The notes under the pieces are model-generated. The model made no database searches and was not told the origin of the DNA. It saw only the letters and a program-made list of their open reading frames with translations. DNA of 64,000 nt from Maritimibacter alkaliphilus (GTDB lineage Bacteria > Pseudomonadota > Alphaproteobacteria > Rhodobacterales > Rhodobacteraceae). The stretch is from assembly GCF_019801605.1 (NCBI RefSeq), contig NZ_JAHVIT010000001.1:1612001-1676000 (forward strand). Reading direction: 5' to 3'. The translations under genes and the position numbers were made by a program. Position 1 is the stretch's first letter, and each line of letters begins with the position of its first letter. Positions 16,642 through 25,503 of this stretch are shown piece by piece.

Positions 16642-18000
16642 ATGACGGAGAAGGCGCTGGTGATCCTCGCCGCGGGCAAGGGCACGCGAATGAACTCGGA
16701 TCTGCCGAAGGTTCTGCATCCGGTGGCGGGCGCCCCGCTGCTGGTCCACGCAATGAAATCCGGCGCCATGCTGGAGCCCGCACGCACGGTGATCGTCACC
16801 GGCCACGGGGCCGCAGCGGTGGCGCAGGCCGCCTCCGACTGGGACGAGGAGGCGGTGAGCGTCCTGCAAGAGGAGCAGCTCGGCACGGCCCATGCGGTGG
16901 CGCAGGCGCGCCCCGCGCTGGAGGGCTTCGAAGGCGACGTCTTCGTGCTCTACGGCGACACCCCCTTCATCCGGCCGGAAACGCTGGAGGCGATGGCCGA
17001 GGCGCGACTGCGCCACGACGTGGTGGTCCTGGGCTTCGAAGCCGCCGATCCGGGCCGCTACGGCCGGCTGCTGATGCAGGGCGAGGTGCTGGAGAAGATC
17101 GTCGAATTCAAGGACGCCTCGGAGGAGGAACGCGCCATAACGCTGTGCAATTCCGGCGTGATCGCGACGGATGCCAGGGTGCTCTTCGATCTCATCGACG
17201 CGGTCGGCTGCGAGAACGCGGCCGGTGAATACTACCTGACCGACGTGGTCGGCCTGGCGCGGGACCGCGGGCTGTCGGCCACCGCCGTGGCCTGCCCGGA
17301 AGAAGAGACCATGGGCATCAACTCCCGCGCCGAACTGGCGCAGGCCGAAGCCGCCTTCCAGACCCGCGCCCGCGCGCAGGCGATGGAGGACGGCGTGACC
17401 CTGACCGCGCCCGAGACCGTCTTCTTCGCCCATGACACCGTCGTGGGCCGCGACACGGTGATCGAGCCGAACGTGGTCTTCGGCCCCGATGTCACCGTCG
17501 AGAGCGAGGCGCATATCCGCGCCTTCTCGCACCTCGAGGGCTGCCATGTCAGCCGCGGCGGGGTCATCGGCCCCTATGCCCGCCTGCGCCCCGGCGCGGA
17601 GCTGGCCGAGGACGTGAAGGTCGGCAACTTCGTCGAGATCAAGGCGGCCCGGATCGACCGCGGCGCCAAGGTGAACCACCTCAGCTACATCGGCGACGCC
17701 GAGATCGGCGAGGAGACCAATGTCGGCGCGGGCACGATCACCTGCAACTACGACGGCGTGTTCAAGCACCAGACGCGGATCGGTGCGCGGGCCTTCATCG
17801 GGTCGAACACCATGCTGGTGGCGCCGGTGTCGGTCGGGGATGACGCGATGACCGGCTCGGGCTCGGTCATCACACAGGACGTGGAGCCGGGCGCCCTTGC
17901 GCTTGGCCGGGCCAAGCAGGTGAACAAGCCGGGCTTTGCGCGGAAATTGTTCGAAATGTTGAAGGCACGGAAGGCGAAAGCCGCCAAGGAGGCGCAATAA
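16642..18000 (+). CDS. glmU: bifunctional UDP-N-acetylglucosamine pyrophosphorylase / glucosamine-1-phosphate acetyltransferase
   Basis: It makes UDP-GlcNAc for peptidoglycan and lipid A. It has 452 residues. The N-terminal uridyltransferase domain has LAAGKGTRMNSDLPKVLHPVAG (9-30) and the LYGDTPFI metal site. The C-terminal left-handed beta-helix carries hexapeptide repeats and the acetyltransferase block IKAARIDRGAKVNHLSYIGDAEIGEETNVGAGTITCNYDG with the catalytic His. AAAAGGG precedes the ATG at 16642. The stop codon overlaps the glmS start (TAATG), so the two consecutive pathway enzymes are coupled. Confidence 0.97.
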   Translation: MTEKALVILAAGKGTRMNSDLPKVLHPVAGAPLLVHAMKSGAMLEPARTVIVTGHGAAAVAQAASDWDEEAVSVLQEEQLGTAHAVAQARPALEGFEGDVFVLYGDTPFIRPETLEAMAEARLRHDVVVLGFEAADPGRYGRLLMQGEVLEKIVEFKDASEEERAITLCNSGVIATDARVLFDLIDAVGCENAAGEYYLTDVVGLARDRGLSATAVACPEEETMGINSRAELAQAEAAFQTRARAQAMEDGVTLTAPETVFFAHDTVVGRDTVIEPNVVFGPDVTVESEAHIRAFSHLEGCHVSRGGVIGPYARLRPGAELAEDVKVGNFVEIKAARIDRGAKVNHLSYIGDAEIGEETNVGAGTITCNYDGVFKHQTRIGARAFIGSNTMLVAPVSVGDDAMTGSGSVITQDVEPGALALGRAKQVNKPGFARKLFEMLKARKAKAAKEAQ

Positions 18001-19823
18001 TGTGCGGAATTATCGGGTACCTCGGAAATCACGAAGCCGCCCCCTTCCTGCTCGACGCGCTCCGTCGGCTGGAATACCGCGGCTATGACAGCGCCGGCAT
18101 CGCGACGCTGAACCATGGCAAGCTGGACCGCCGCCGCGCGGTCGGCAAGCTGGTGAACCTCGCCGACCTGCTGGTGCATGAGCCGCTGCCGGGCAAGGCC
18201 GGGATCGGCCACACCCGCTGGGCCACCCATGGCGCGCCCACGGTGCCCAACGCCCACCCGCATCAGGCGGGCCGCGTGGCCGTCGTGCACAACGGGATCA
18301 TCGAGAACTTCCGCGAGCTGCGCGCCGAACTGGCCGAGGCCGGCGTGCCCTTCCAGACCGAGACAGATACCGAAACCGTCGCCCTGCTGGCCAACCACCT
18401 GATGGAGGGCGGCATGGGCCCGGTCGAGACCGTGACCGAGGTGCTGCACCGGATCGAGGGGGCCTATGGGCTGCTCTTCCTCTTCGACGGCGAAGAGGAC
18501 CTGATGATCGCCGCGCGCAAGGGCTCCCCCCTCGCCGTTGGCTATGGCACGGGCGAGAACTTCGTAGGCTCCGACGCCATCGCGCTTGCGCCCCTGACGG
18601 ACCGGATCACCTACCTCGAAGAGGGCGACATGGCCGTGGTCACCCGCAATTCGGTCGAGATCCGCGATGCCACGGGCCAGCTGGCCAACCGCGAGATCAA
18701 GACGATCCGCATCGACAGCGCCCGCGTCGACAAGGCCGGGCACAAGCACTTCATGGCCAAGGAGATCGCCGAGCAGCCCAAGGTCATCGGCGACGCCCTG
18801 CGCCACTACCTGACGCCCGACAGCGCGGCGATCACCCTGCCCGGCGAGGGCGTGGACTTCACCAAGGTGAACCGCCTGCTGCTGGTGGCCTGCGGCACGG
18901 CCTACTATGCCTGCCTGACCGCGAAATACTGGTTCGAGCAGATCGCGCAGCTGCCGGTCGAGGTCGATATCGCCTCGGAGTTCCGCTACCGCGAGCCGCC
19001 GATCACCGAAGGCACGCTGGCGCTCTTCGTCTCGCAATCGGGCGAGACGGCGGATACGCTGGCCGCGCTGCGCTATTGCCAGGGCAAGGCGGCGCGCATC
19101 CTCTCGGTGGTGAACGTGGCCGAAAGCTCGATCGCGCGGGAAAGCGACCTCGCCCTGCCGATCCTCGCGGGCGCCGAGATCGGGGTGGCCTCCACCAAGG
19201 CCTTCTCCTGCCAGCTGACCGTGCTGATGATCCTCGCGCTGGAAGCCGCGCAGCAGCGCGGCGCGATCAGCGCCGAGAAGCTGGCCGAGCTGCTGGGGGC
19301 GCTTCAGGGCCTGCCCGGGCTCTTCAATGCCGCCATGGACAGCAACGCCCTGACCGAAAGCATCTCGGCCGACCTGTCGGAGGTTTCGGACGTGCTCTTC
19401 CTCGGGCGCGGGCGGATGTATCCGCTGGCGCTGGAAGGCGCGCTGAAGATGAAGGAGCTCAGCTACATCCACGCCGAGGCCTATGCCAGCGGAGAGCTGA
19501 AGCATGGGCCCATCGCGCTGATCGACAGCCACCTGCCGGTGGTCGTCATGGCGCCGCGCGACGCGCTCTTCGACAAGACGATCTCGAACATGCAGGAGGT
19601 CATGGCGCGGGCCGGCAAGGTGCTGCTGATCTCCGATGCCGCCGGCATCGCCGAGGCCGGGGATGGCGTCTGGCAGAGCGTGGAGATGCCCACCGTCGCG
19701 CCGGAACTGGCCCCGATCCTCTATGCCCTGCCCGCGCAGCTGCTGGCCTATCACACCGCCGTTGCCAAGGGCACGGATGTTGACCAGCCGCGCAATCTGG
19801 CGAAATCTGTCACGGTCGAATAA
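18000..19823 (+). CDS. glmS: glutamine--fructose-6-phosphate aminotransferase (isomerizing)
   Basis: It converts fructose-6-phosphate and glutamine to glucosamine-6-phosphate. It has 607 residues. The N-terminal class II glutaminase has the catalytic Cys directly after the initiator Met (MCGIIGYLG) plus GHTRWATHG and HNGIIENF. Two SIS domains follow (ACGTAYYA, SQSGETADTLAALR) and the C-terminus is the canonical RNLAKSVTVE. There is no glmS ribozyme upstream, since the start overlaps the glmU stop. The stop codon lies in a 12-bp tandem repeat, listed separately. Confidence 0.97.
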   Translation: MCGIIGYLGNHEAAPFLLDALRRLEYRGYDSAGIATLNHGKLDRRRAVGKLVNLADLLVHEPLPGKAGIGHTRWATHGAPTVPNAHPHQAGRVAVVHNGIIENFRELRAELAEAGVPFQTETDTETVALLANHLMEGGMGPVETVTEVLHRIEGAYGLLFLFDGEEDLMIAARKGSPLAVGYGTGENFVGSDAIALAPLTDRITYLEEGDMAVVTRNSVEIRDATGQLANREIKTIRIDSARVDKAGHKHFMAKEIAEQPKVIGDALRHYLTPDSAAITLPGEGVDFTKVNRLLLVACGTAYYACLTAKYWFEQIAQLPVEVDIASEFRYREPPITEGTLALFVSQSGETADTLAALRYCQGKAARILSVVNVAESSIARESDLALPILAGAEIGVASTKAFSCQLTVLMILALEAAQQRGAISAEKLAELLGALQGLPGLFNAAMDSNALTESISADLSEVSDVLFLGRGRMYPLALEGALKMKELSYIHAEAYASGELKHGPIALIDSHLPVVVMAPRDALFDKTISNMQEVMARAGKVLLISDAAGIAEAGDGVWQSVEMPTVAPELAPILYALPAQLLAYHTAVAKGTDVDQPRNLAKSVTVE

Positions 19824-19854
19824 TCGGGCGAATAATCGGGCGAACAACCGGGCG
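19819..19854 (+). repeat. 12-bp tandem array (3 units) on the glmS stop codon
   Basis: AATAATCGGGCG occurs twice exactly (19819-19830, 19831-19842), followed by the variant AACAACCGGGCG (19843-19854). The stop codon TAA of glmS lies in unit 1 and is duplicated in frame in unit 2; unit 3 has CAA at that place. Because the encoded C-terminus matches the GlmS family end, the array was probably added after the original stop. Confidence 0.85.
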
Positions 19855-19871
19855 CGCAGCGGCGCGCCCGG
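19848..19871 (+). terminator. GC hairpin after glmS
   Basis: CCGGGCGCGC (19848-19857) and GCGCGCCCGG (19862-19871) form a perfect 10-bp stem with loop AGCG. There is no U tract, so termination efficiency is uncertain. The left arm overlaps the third unit of the 12-bp array. Confidence 0.5.
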
Positions 19872-19914
19872 CGGCCCGCGCCCCTGCTCCCACCGACCCT
19901 GACCGGAGGCTCCC

Positions 19915-20472
19915 ATGGCCAAGCAGTTCACAGAGATCGAGGACGCCCACCGCGCCTTCATCGAGGATCAGCATATCTTCTTCACCGGCACCGCCGGGGC
20001 GGAAGGCTATGTCAACGTCTCGCCCAAGGGCATGGACAGCCTGCGCGTGCTGGGGCCGAACCGCATTCTGTGGCGCAACCTCACCGGTTCGGGCAACGAG
20101 ACGGCGGGCCATCTGGCGCAGGTGAACCGCATCACGCTGATGTGGTGCTCCTTCACCAAGCGCCCGCTGATCCTGCGCTGCTACGGCACCGCGCGGGTGA
20201 TCCACCGCAACGATCCCGACTGGGCGGCGCTGAACGCGGAATTCCCCGAGGAACGCGGCGCGCGGCAGATCTATGACGTGGCGGTCGAGATGGTGCAGAC
20301 CTCCTGCGGTTATTCGATCCCCTTCTTCGACTATGTCGCGGAGCGTGACACGCTGCACAAATGGGCCGAGACCAAGGGCGATGACGGCCTGCGGGACTAC
20401 TGGCTCGAGAAGAACACCCGCACCCTGAACGGCGCGGAGACCGGTATCGCGGAAGGCAATATACCCACATGA
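19915..20472 (+). CDS. pyridoxamine 5'-phosphate oxidase family protein
   Basis: This 185-residue protein has a split-barrel N-terminal domain: IFFTGTAGAEGYVNVSPKGMDSLRVLGPNRILWRNLTGSGNETAGHL and ITLMWCSFTKRPLILRCYGTARVI are the usual PPOX strands and flavin-site loop. A C-terminal helix-rich tail (VQTSCGYSIPFFDYVAERDTLHKWAETKGDDGLRDYWLEKNTRTLNG) is typical of the subgroup common in proteobacteria. Substrate and flavin are unknown. It follows glmS by 91 bp and its stop overlaps the next start (ATGA), so it is co-transcribed with the AlkD-like gene. Nothing links it directly to amino-sugar synthesis. Confidence 0.87.
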   Translation: MAKQFTEIEDAHRAFIEDQHIFFTGTAGAEGYVNVSPKGMDSLRVLGPNRILWRNLTGSGNETAGHLAQVNRITLMWCSFTKRPLILRCYGTARVIHRNDPDWAALNAEFPEERGARQIYDVAVEMVQTSCGYSIPFFDYVAERDTLHKWAETKGDDGLRDYWLEKNTRTLNGAETGIAEGNIPT

Positions 20473-21158
20473 CCCTGCCCGGAACGGCTGAAGAGGCCCT
20501 GGCCCTGCTCGAACCCCACGCGGAACCGGGCAAGGCCGAGGAGATGCTGGCCTATCATAAGGTGCCGCGCCGCTATCTGGGCGTCGCGAACCCGGTGATC
20601 AACGACATGACGACCGAGTGGCGCCGCGCCCTGACGCTGGAGCAGCGGCTTTCGCTGGCCGAGGCGCTCTGGGACACGGATGTGCACGAGGGGCGGCTGG
20701 CCGCGGCCAAGCTGCTGACCCAGGCCCGGATCCGCCCCGACGCGGCCGTCTGGGCGCTGATCTGCCGCTGGGTGCCGGATTTCGACGGCTGGGCCGTGGC
20801 CGATCACGCCTGCATCGCCGGGCAGAAGCGCATCATGGCCGATCTCACGCGCCTCGACGAGGTCGAGGGCTGGACGGTCTCGGACCACATGTGGAGCCGC
20901 CGTGCCGCCCTCGTCATCACCCTCCCGCTGGCCAAGCTGAACCACCCCGATGCGGCGCAGGCCGCGGCCCGTGAACGGGTGCTCGGCTGGGCGGCAGGCT
21001 ACGTGGCGGACCGGGAGTGGTTCATCCAGAAGGCCGTGGGCTGGTGGCTGCGTGATCTCTCCAAGCACGACGCAGACCGCGTCCGCGCCTTCCTCGCCGA
21101 CCACGGCGCCCAGATGAAGGGGTTTGCCCGCAAGGAAGCCTCGAAATACCTCGCCTGA
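20469..21158 (+). CDS. DNA alkylation repair (AlkD-like HEAT-repeat) protein
   Basis: This 229-residue all-helical protein resembles the AlkC/AlkD family of HEAT-like DNA glycosylases, which excise N3- and N7-alkylated purines. Family features are YLGVANPVINDMTTEWRR near residue 38, DVHEGRLAAAKLLTQARI, LICRWVPDFDGWAVADHACIAG, MWSRRAALVITLPLAKL and VADREWFIQKAVGWWLRDLSKHDADRVRAFLADHG, with the conserved Trp and Asp expected in the DNA-facing groove. It overlaps the preceding PPOX gene by 4 bp. Activity within this family varies, so true glycosylase function is not certain. Confidence 0.85.
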   Translation: MTLPGTAEEALALLEPHAEPGKAEEMLAYHKVPRRYLGVANPVINDMTTEWRRALTLEQRLSLAEALWDTDVHEGRLAAAKLLTQARIRPDAAVWALICRWVPDFDGWAVADHACIAGQKRIMADLTRLDEVEGWTVSDHMWSRRAALVITLPLAKLNHPDAAQAAARERVLGWAAGYVADREWFIQKAVGWWLRDLSKHDADRVRAFLADHGAQMKGFARKEASKYLA

Positions 21159-21224
21159 TCAGGGGGCTGCACCGCAAAGCTCACGTGCACCGCCCGACCG
21201 GACGAAAGACCTCTCCGCCCGCGA

Positions 21225-21271
21225 GGAAGAGTTTTCGAAAACTCTTCCCAAAAATCTTCGAAGATTTTTGG
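21225..21271. repeat. palindrome pair, family A site 3
   Basis: 21225-21248 is a perfect 24-bp palindrome (core AGAGTTTTCGAAAACTCT). 21248-21271 is a second, with core AAAAATCTTCGAAGATTTTT, sharing one base with the first. The arm sequences differ from sites 1 and 2 but the architecture is identical: a TTTTCGAAAA-centred palindrome followed by a CTTCGAAG-centred one. It lies between convergent gene ends. Confidence 0.85.
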
Positions 21272-21324
21272 TGCCCGGCCGCGTCGCCGGTCATCCTCTC
21301 GGCCGCAGCGACAGGTGAGAGCGC

Positions 21325-21768
21325 CTAGCGCGTCGCGACCTCAAGCGTCGGCAGCCCCGTCAGCGGCGCCCCGATCGCCTGCATGGCAGACAGCGAGATC
21401 CGCGAGCCCGCGCCCGGCTCCCCCGCAATCGGGATCAGCGTCACATCGGCGGTCTTGCCCTCGTAGGCGATCCGGCCCGGCGTCTCGGCCTTCACCAGCG
21501 GCGTCTTGAGCCACATGCCCGCCTCGCCCGGCGCGCCTAGAGAGGCCACGGTGCGGCCCAGCGATCCGGCCGCGGGCGCAATGGCCTCGGCCCCGGGGAG
21601 ATCGGCGTCAGCCTCCTCCTCGACCGTGGATTCGGCGCCCTCCTCCACGGGCATCTGCCCCTCCGCCATCTCGGCGGGGGCCGTGCCCGAAGACGGGCCG
21701 GTTTGCTCCGGCATCGCCGCGCAGGCGGCCAGAAGAAGCGGGCTCAGGATCAGCAGACGTGTCATCAT
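21325..21768 (-). CDS. lipoprotein of unknown function
   Basis: This 147-residue lipoprotein has a signal sequence ending in the lipobox LLAAC (Cys at about 16). A low-complexity acidic linker follows (about 20-58, rich in Glu, Ala, Pro). The C-terminal domain is conserved in Rhodobacteraceae: [64 protein letters not shown]. Such proteins are sometimes annotated as D-galactarate dehydratase, but the size and lipobox contradict that. Two adjacent ATG codons (21768, 21765) are possible starts. The upstream side is the divergent moaA. Confidence 0.8.
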   Translation of the reverse strand: MMTRLLILSPLLLAACAAMPEQTGPSSGTAPAEMAEGQMPVEEGAESTVEEEADADLPGAEAIAPAAGSLGRTVASLGAPGEAGMWLKTPLVKAETPGRIAYEGKTADVTLIPIAGEPGAGSRISLSAMQAIGAPLTGLPTLEVATR

Positions 21769-21851
21769 GGCGCAAACCTAGCACGCCCGGCACCCGCGGC
21801 AATGCGGAAACAGCCCTTGCCCCGGCCCGTCGGCGGACTTACCTTCCGCCC

Positions 21852-22859
21852 ATGAACACGCCCCTCATCGATCCCTTCCAGCGCGCGATCACCTACCTGC
21901 GCGTCTCGGTCACCGACCGCTGCGATTTCCGCTGCGTCTACTGCATGTCCGAGAACATGACCTTCCTGCCCAAGAAGGAACTCCTCACGCTGGAGGAGCT
22001 GGACCGCATGTGTTCCACCTTCATCCGCATGGGCGTGAAGAAGCTGCGGATCACCGGGGGCGAGCCGCTGGTGCGCCGCGATATCATGACCTTCTTCAAC
22101 GGCATGTCGCGGCACCTCGAGGCGGGCGATCTCGAAGAATTGACCCTGACGACCAATGGCTCGCAGCTGGCCCGCTTCGCCAAGGACCTTTACGCAGCGG
22201 GCGTGCGCCGGGTGAATGTCTCGCTCGACACACTCGACGAGGAGAAGTTCGCCAAGGTGACCCGCTGGGGCCGCCTGCCGCAGGTGATGCGCGGGCTCGA
22301 CGCCGCGCAGGAGGCGGGCCTCAAGGTCAAGCTGAACGCCGTGGCGCTCAAGGGCTTCAACGAGGATGAGCTCTTCACCCTGACCGAGTTTTGCCGCGAC
22401 CGTGGCATGGACCTGACCTGGATCGAGGTCATGCCCATGGGGGACCTCGGCAACGAGGACCGGCTGGACCAGTACTGGCCCCTGACCGACCTGCGCCGCC
22501 AGCTGGCCGAGCGGTATACGTTGACCGAACTGGCCGAGCGCACCGGCGGCCCCGCCCGTTACGTGCGGCTCGAGGAGACCGGCCAGAAGATCGGCTTCAT
22601 CACCCCGCTGACGCATAATTTCTGCGAAAGCTGCAACCGCGTGCGGATGACCTGCACCGGCGAGCTTTTCATGTGCCTCGGGCAGGAAGACATGGCCGAC
22701 CTGCGCCCGGCGCTTCGCAACCATCCCGGCGATGATGCGCCGCTGGAGGCCGCGATCCACCGCGCCATCGGGCTGAAGCCCAAGGGCCACGATTTCGACT
22801 ATTCGCGCCAGCGGCCCGACGGCCAGATGTCGCGGCACATGAGCCACACAGGGGGCTGA
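21852..22859 (+). CDS. moaA: GTP 3',8-cyclase (molybdenum cofactor biosynthesis protein A)
   Basis: This radical-SAM enzyme converts GTP to 3',8-cyclo-GTP, the first step of molybdopterin synthesis. It has 335 residues. The N-terminal cluster motif is CDFRCVYC (C24, C28, C31). The C-terminal second [4Fe-4S] site is [20 protein letters not shown] (C-x2-C-x13-C). The protein ends in Gly-Gly, which is needed for the second step with MoaC. The start [10 protein letters not shown] is the usual one. No other moa gene is adjacent; the next gene is waaA, 8 bp downstream. Confidence 0.96.
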   Translation: MNTPLIDPFQRAITYLRVSVTDRCDFRCVYCMSENMTFLPKKELLTLEELDRMCSTFIRMGVKKLRITGGEPLVRRDIMTFFNGMSRHLEAGDLEELTLTTNGSQLARFAKDLYAAGVRRVNVSLDTLDEEKFAKVTRWGRLPQVMRGLDAAQEAGLKVKLNAVALKGFNEDELFTLTEFCRDRGMDLTWIEVMPMGDLGNEDRLDQYWPLTDLRRQLAERYTLTELAERTGGPARYVRLEETGQKIGFITPLTHNFCESCNRVRMTCTGELFMCLGQEDMADLRPALRNHPGDDAPLEAAIHRAIGLKPKGHDFDYSRQRPDGQMSRHMSHTGG

Positions 22860-22867
22860 CGACGCCC

Positions 22868-24172
22868 ATGCGCCCCGCCGCGCTGCCGCCGCTCTACCAT
22901 CTCTATTCCAACGCCGCCCGCCTCCTCGCCCCCGTGCTCCGCCGTCGCCTGACGGAGAAGCACCTGCGCGAGGGTGGCGATCCCGCACGCGTCGGCGAAC
23001 GCTTCGGCCGCGCCACCCTGCCCCGGCCCGAGGGCCCGCTGCTCTGGGTCCACGCCGTCTCGGTCGGCGAAACGGTCTCGGCGCTGCCCCTGATCGAGGC
23101 GGCGCTGGCCGAAGACCCGACGCTCCATGCCCTGCTGACCACCACCACGATCACCTCGGCCCAGATCGCCGCCGACCGCCTGCCCACCCGCGCGCGGCAC
23201 CAGTTTGCGCCCATCGACGTGCCGCAGGTCTTTGCCCGCTTCCTCGCCCACTGGCGCCCCGACATCGCCGTGCTGACCGAGAGCGAGATCTGGCCCGGCC
23301 AGATCGCCACCCTGCACCGCCGCGGAATCCCGCTGGCGATGGTGAACGCCCGGCTCTCGGCCTCCAGCGCGCGCGGCTGGCAGCGGTTCGCGCCCCGCCT
23401 TGCCCGGGCGCTCTTCTCCCGCGTGGCGCTGATCCTCGCGCAGGACGCGGGCACCAGGACCCGGATGGAGGCCCTCGGCGCCGATCCCGCCCGAAACGAG
23501 GTCACCGGCTCGCTCAAGACGGCCGCCTCCCCGCTCAAGGTGGACCCGCAGGCGCTCACCGCGCTCACCACGGCCATCGGCCCGCGCCCGCTCTGGGTCG
23601 CGGCGTCGACCCATCCGGGCGAGGAGGAGATCCTCCTCGACACCCACAGGACCCTGCTGGCCGATCACCCGCAGGCGCTGCTCCTCCTCGCCCCGCGCCA
23701 TCCCGACCGGGCACAGGAGGTGGCCGCGCTGATCACCGCCCGTGACCTCAGCTATTCCACCCGCTCGGCAGACGGGGTGCCCGGGCCGCGCGATCAGGTC
23801 TTCCTCGCCGACACACTTGGCGAGATGGGCCTCTGGTTCTCGGCCGCGCCGGTGGCCTTCATGGGCGGCTCGCTCCTTGACAATATCGGCGGCCACAACC
23901 CGGTGGAGCCGGCGCAGGCGGGCTGCGCCATCCTCTCCGGCCCCCATGTTGCCAATGCCGAGGAGCTTTACGCCGCGCTGACCGCGGCAGGCGGTGCGCA
24001 GCTTGTCGCGCCAGAGCCCCCCGCGCTTGCCGCCGCCCTCGCCCCCCTGCTAGACGGAACCACGGAGATGGGCGCCCGGGCCCGCGACTGGGTCCGCACC
24101 GCCGCGGCCCGTCCGCAGGAAATCGCCCGCCGCATCCGCGCCCTCGCGCCGCAGAAGGACCCGCAGCCATGA
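22868..24172 (+). CDS. waaA: 3-deoxy-D-manno-octulosonic acid (Kdo) transferase
   Basis: This GT30 inner-membrane glycosyltransferase adds Kdo to lipid IVA in LPS assembly. It has 434 residues. The N-terminal membrane-proximal helix is followed by ERFGRATLPRPEGPLLWVHAVSVGETVSALPLIEA, the first Rossmann domain with PIDVPQVFARFLAHWRPDIAVLTESEIWPG, and the C-terminal donor domain with VAASTHPGEEEILL, LLAPRHPDR and the GGSLLDNIGGHNPVEPAQAG signature. All are diagnostic of WaaA. The stop overlaps the next glycosyltransferase start by 4 bp (ATGA), so LPS-core enzymes are co-translated. Confidence 0.95.
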   Translation: MRPAALPPLYHLYSNAARLLAPVLRRRLTEKHLREGGDPARVGERFGRATLPRPEGPLLWVHAVSVGETVSALPLIEAALAEDPTLHALLTTTTITSAQIAADRLPTRARHQFAPIDVPQVFARFLAHWRPDIAVLTESEIWPGQIATLHRRGIPLAMVNARLSASSARGWQRFAPRLARALFSRVALILAQDAGTRTRMEALGADPARNEVTGSLKTAASPLKVDPQALTALTTAIGPRPLWVAASTHPGEEEILLDTHRTLLADHPQALLLLAPRHPDRAQEVAALITARDLSYSTRSADGVPGPRDQVFLADTLGEMGLWFSAAPVAFMGGSLLDNIGGHNPVEPAQAGCAILSGPHVANAEELYAALTAAGGAQLVAPEPPALAAALAPLLDGTTEMGARARDWVRTAAARPQEIARRIRALAPQKDPQP

Positions 24173-25248
24173 CCGAGACGCCCGAAGTTTTCGTCACCAA
24201 CTACAATACGCGGTTCACCGGCGTCTCCTCCACCGCCGCGCGCATGGCGCTGACCCACCTGAAGCGCTATCGCCTCGCCCTCGTGGGCCATCCGCTGCCG
24301 CTCAAGGGCCTGCCCGCGCCGATCACCCCGGCCGAGGCGCGCCGCCTCAGCAAGGCGCCCCCCGCAGGCCGCCCCTTCGCCATCTGGCACGTGCGCCGTG
24401 ACCCCGAGATGATCTCGGCCCTCTGGGCCCGCGACGTGCTGCGCCTGCCGATCAAGACGGTCTTCACCTCCGCCGCGCGGCACCGGCACTCCGCCTTCCC
24501 CCGCTGGCTGATCTCGCGCATGGACGCCGTTGTCGCCACCTCGGAGGAAGCCGCCAGCTTCTTCCCCGCCGTGGCCGCCACCCTGTCCCACGGCGTCGAT
24601 CTTGAGCAGTTCAAGCCGGTTCCGGACCGCGCCGCCGCCTGGGCCGCGCTGCCCTATGGCGGCAGGAAAGGCGTCGCCATCATCGGCCGCGTCCGCCCCG
24701 AGAAGGGCACCGACATCTTCGTCGATGCCATGATCAAGGTCTGCCAGCAGGACCCGGATGTCACGGCGCTCGTCATGGGCATGGCCAAACCCTCGGAAGA
24801 GGCCTTCCTCAACGACCTCAAGGACCGCGTCGCCAAGGCCGGCCTCACCGAGCGCATCCTATTCCCCGGCTTCGTCAGCCACGAGGACCAGCTCGCCCTG
24901 ATGCCAGCGCTCTCCCTCGTGGTGAACGTGGCGCGCTACGAACCCTTCGGCGTCGTGCCGGTCGAGGGCATGGCGGCGGGCACCCCCTTCGTCTGCTCCG
25001 ACACCGGCTACTACCGCCAGTTCTCCGCCGGAGAGACCACGGGCCGCATCGTGCCCCCCGGCGACGTCGAGGCGGCAGCCGAGGCCGTAGCCAGCCTCCT
25101 CGCCGATCCCGCGAAGATCGAGGAGATGGGCGCCAGGGGCCGCACCCTAGCCGCAGCCGAACATTCGATCCAGCGCGAAGCCGACGGCGTGGCCGAGATC
25201 TACGAACGCCTCTGGGCCGGAGAGAACCTGGCCGTCCACCGCGGCTGA
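24169..25248 (+). CDS. family 4 glycosyltransferase, likely LPS core
   Basis: This is a 359-residue GT-B glycosyltransferase of the GT4 family. The C-terminal donor domain has VAIIGRVRPEKGTDIFVDAMIKV (about 164-186) and the Glu-rich nucleotide-sugar motif ARYEPFGVVPVEGMAAGTPFVCSDTGYYRQF. Translational coupling to waaA and similarity to rhizobial LpcC-type enzymes suggest it adds a mannose-like sugar to Kdo or the next core residue. The exact sugar is inference. Downstream lies a family B plus family A composite, and I see no other LPS gene. Confidence 0.83.
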   Translation: MTETPEVFVTNYNTRFTGVSSTAARMALTHLKRYRLALVGHPLPLKGLPAPITPAEARRLSKAPPAGRPFAIWHVRRDPEMISALWARDVLRLPIKTVFTSAARHRHSAFPRWLISRMDAVVATSEEAASFFPAVAATLSHGVDLEQFKPVPDRAAAWAALPYGGRKGVAIIGRVRPEKGTDIFVDAMIKVCQQDPDVTALVMGMAKPSEEAFLNDLKDRVAKAGLTERILFPGFVSHEDQLALMPALSLVVNVARYEPFGVVPVEGMAAGTPFVCSDTGYYRQFSAGETTGRIVPPGDVEAAAEAVASLLADPAKIEEMGARGRTLAAAEHSIQREADGVAEIYERLWAGENLAVHRG

Positions 25249-25288
25249 CCAGCCCGGCCCAATCCCCCTTCCAAGACCCCGGCCCCCC

Positions 25289-25352
25289 CCCTTCATCTTT
25301 CCCCAAGTACTCCGGGGGAATTGGCCGCAGGCCAATGGGGGCAGCGCCCCCT
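25289..25352 (+). repeat. family B element
   Basis: This is a well-preserved copy: CTTCATCTTTCCCCAAGTAC, TCCGGGGG, hairpin ATTGGCCGCAGGCCAAT and hairpin GGGGGCAGCGCCCCC. It is followed 45 bp later by family A palindromes, as at 40181 and 53658. Confidence 0.85.
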
Positions 25353-25396
25353 GACCGCAAAAGAAAAGCGCGCCACGGTCCCCGAAGCGCGCCCAA

Positions 25397-25452
25397 GTTT
25401 CTTCGAAGAATTTTGCCAAGAATTTTCGAAAATGACCTTCGAAAATTCTTGG
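25397..25452. repeat. family A site 4, interrupted copy
   Basis: A partial CTTCGAAG-centred palindrome (TTCTTCGAAGAA, around 25399-25410) is followed by 15-bp arms CCAAGAATTTTCGAA (25416-25430) and TTCGAAAATTCTTGG (25438-25452) with a 7-bp spacer. The latter looks like the family palindrome with a short duplication or insertion at its centre. Confidence 0.8.
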
Positions 25453-25503
25453 ACGCGGCACCGGCAGGTCCCGCGCCCTTTCAGTATTTGAGCCGGGCCC
25501 CGA

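Noticed and set aside
17748-19961. A 737-codon open frame on the minus strand
   Set aside because: It lies antisense to glmU and glmS and has no domain signature.
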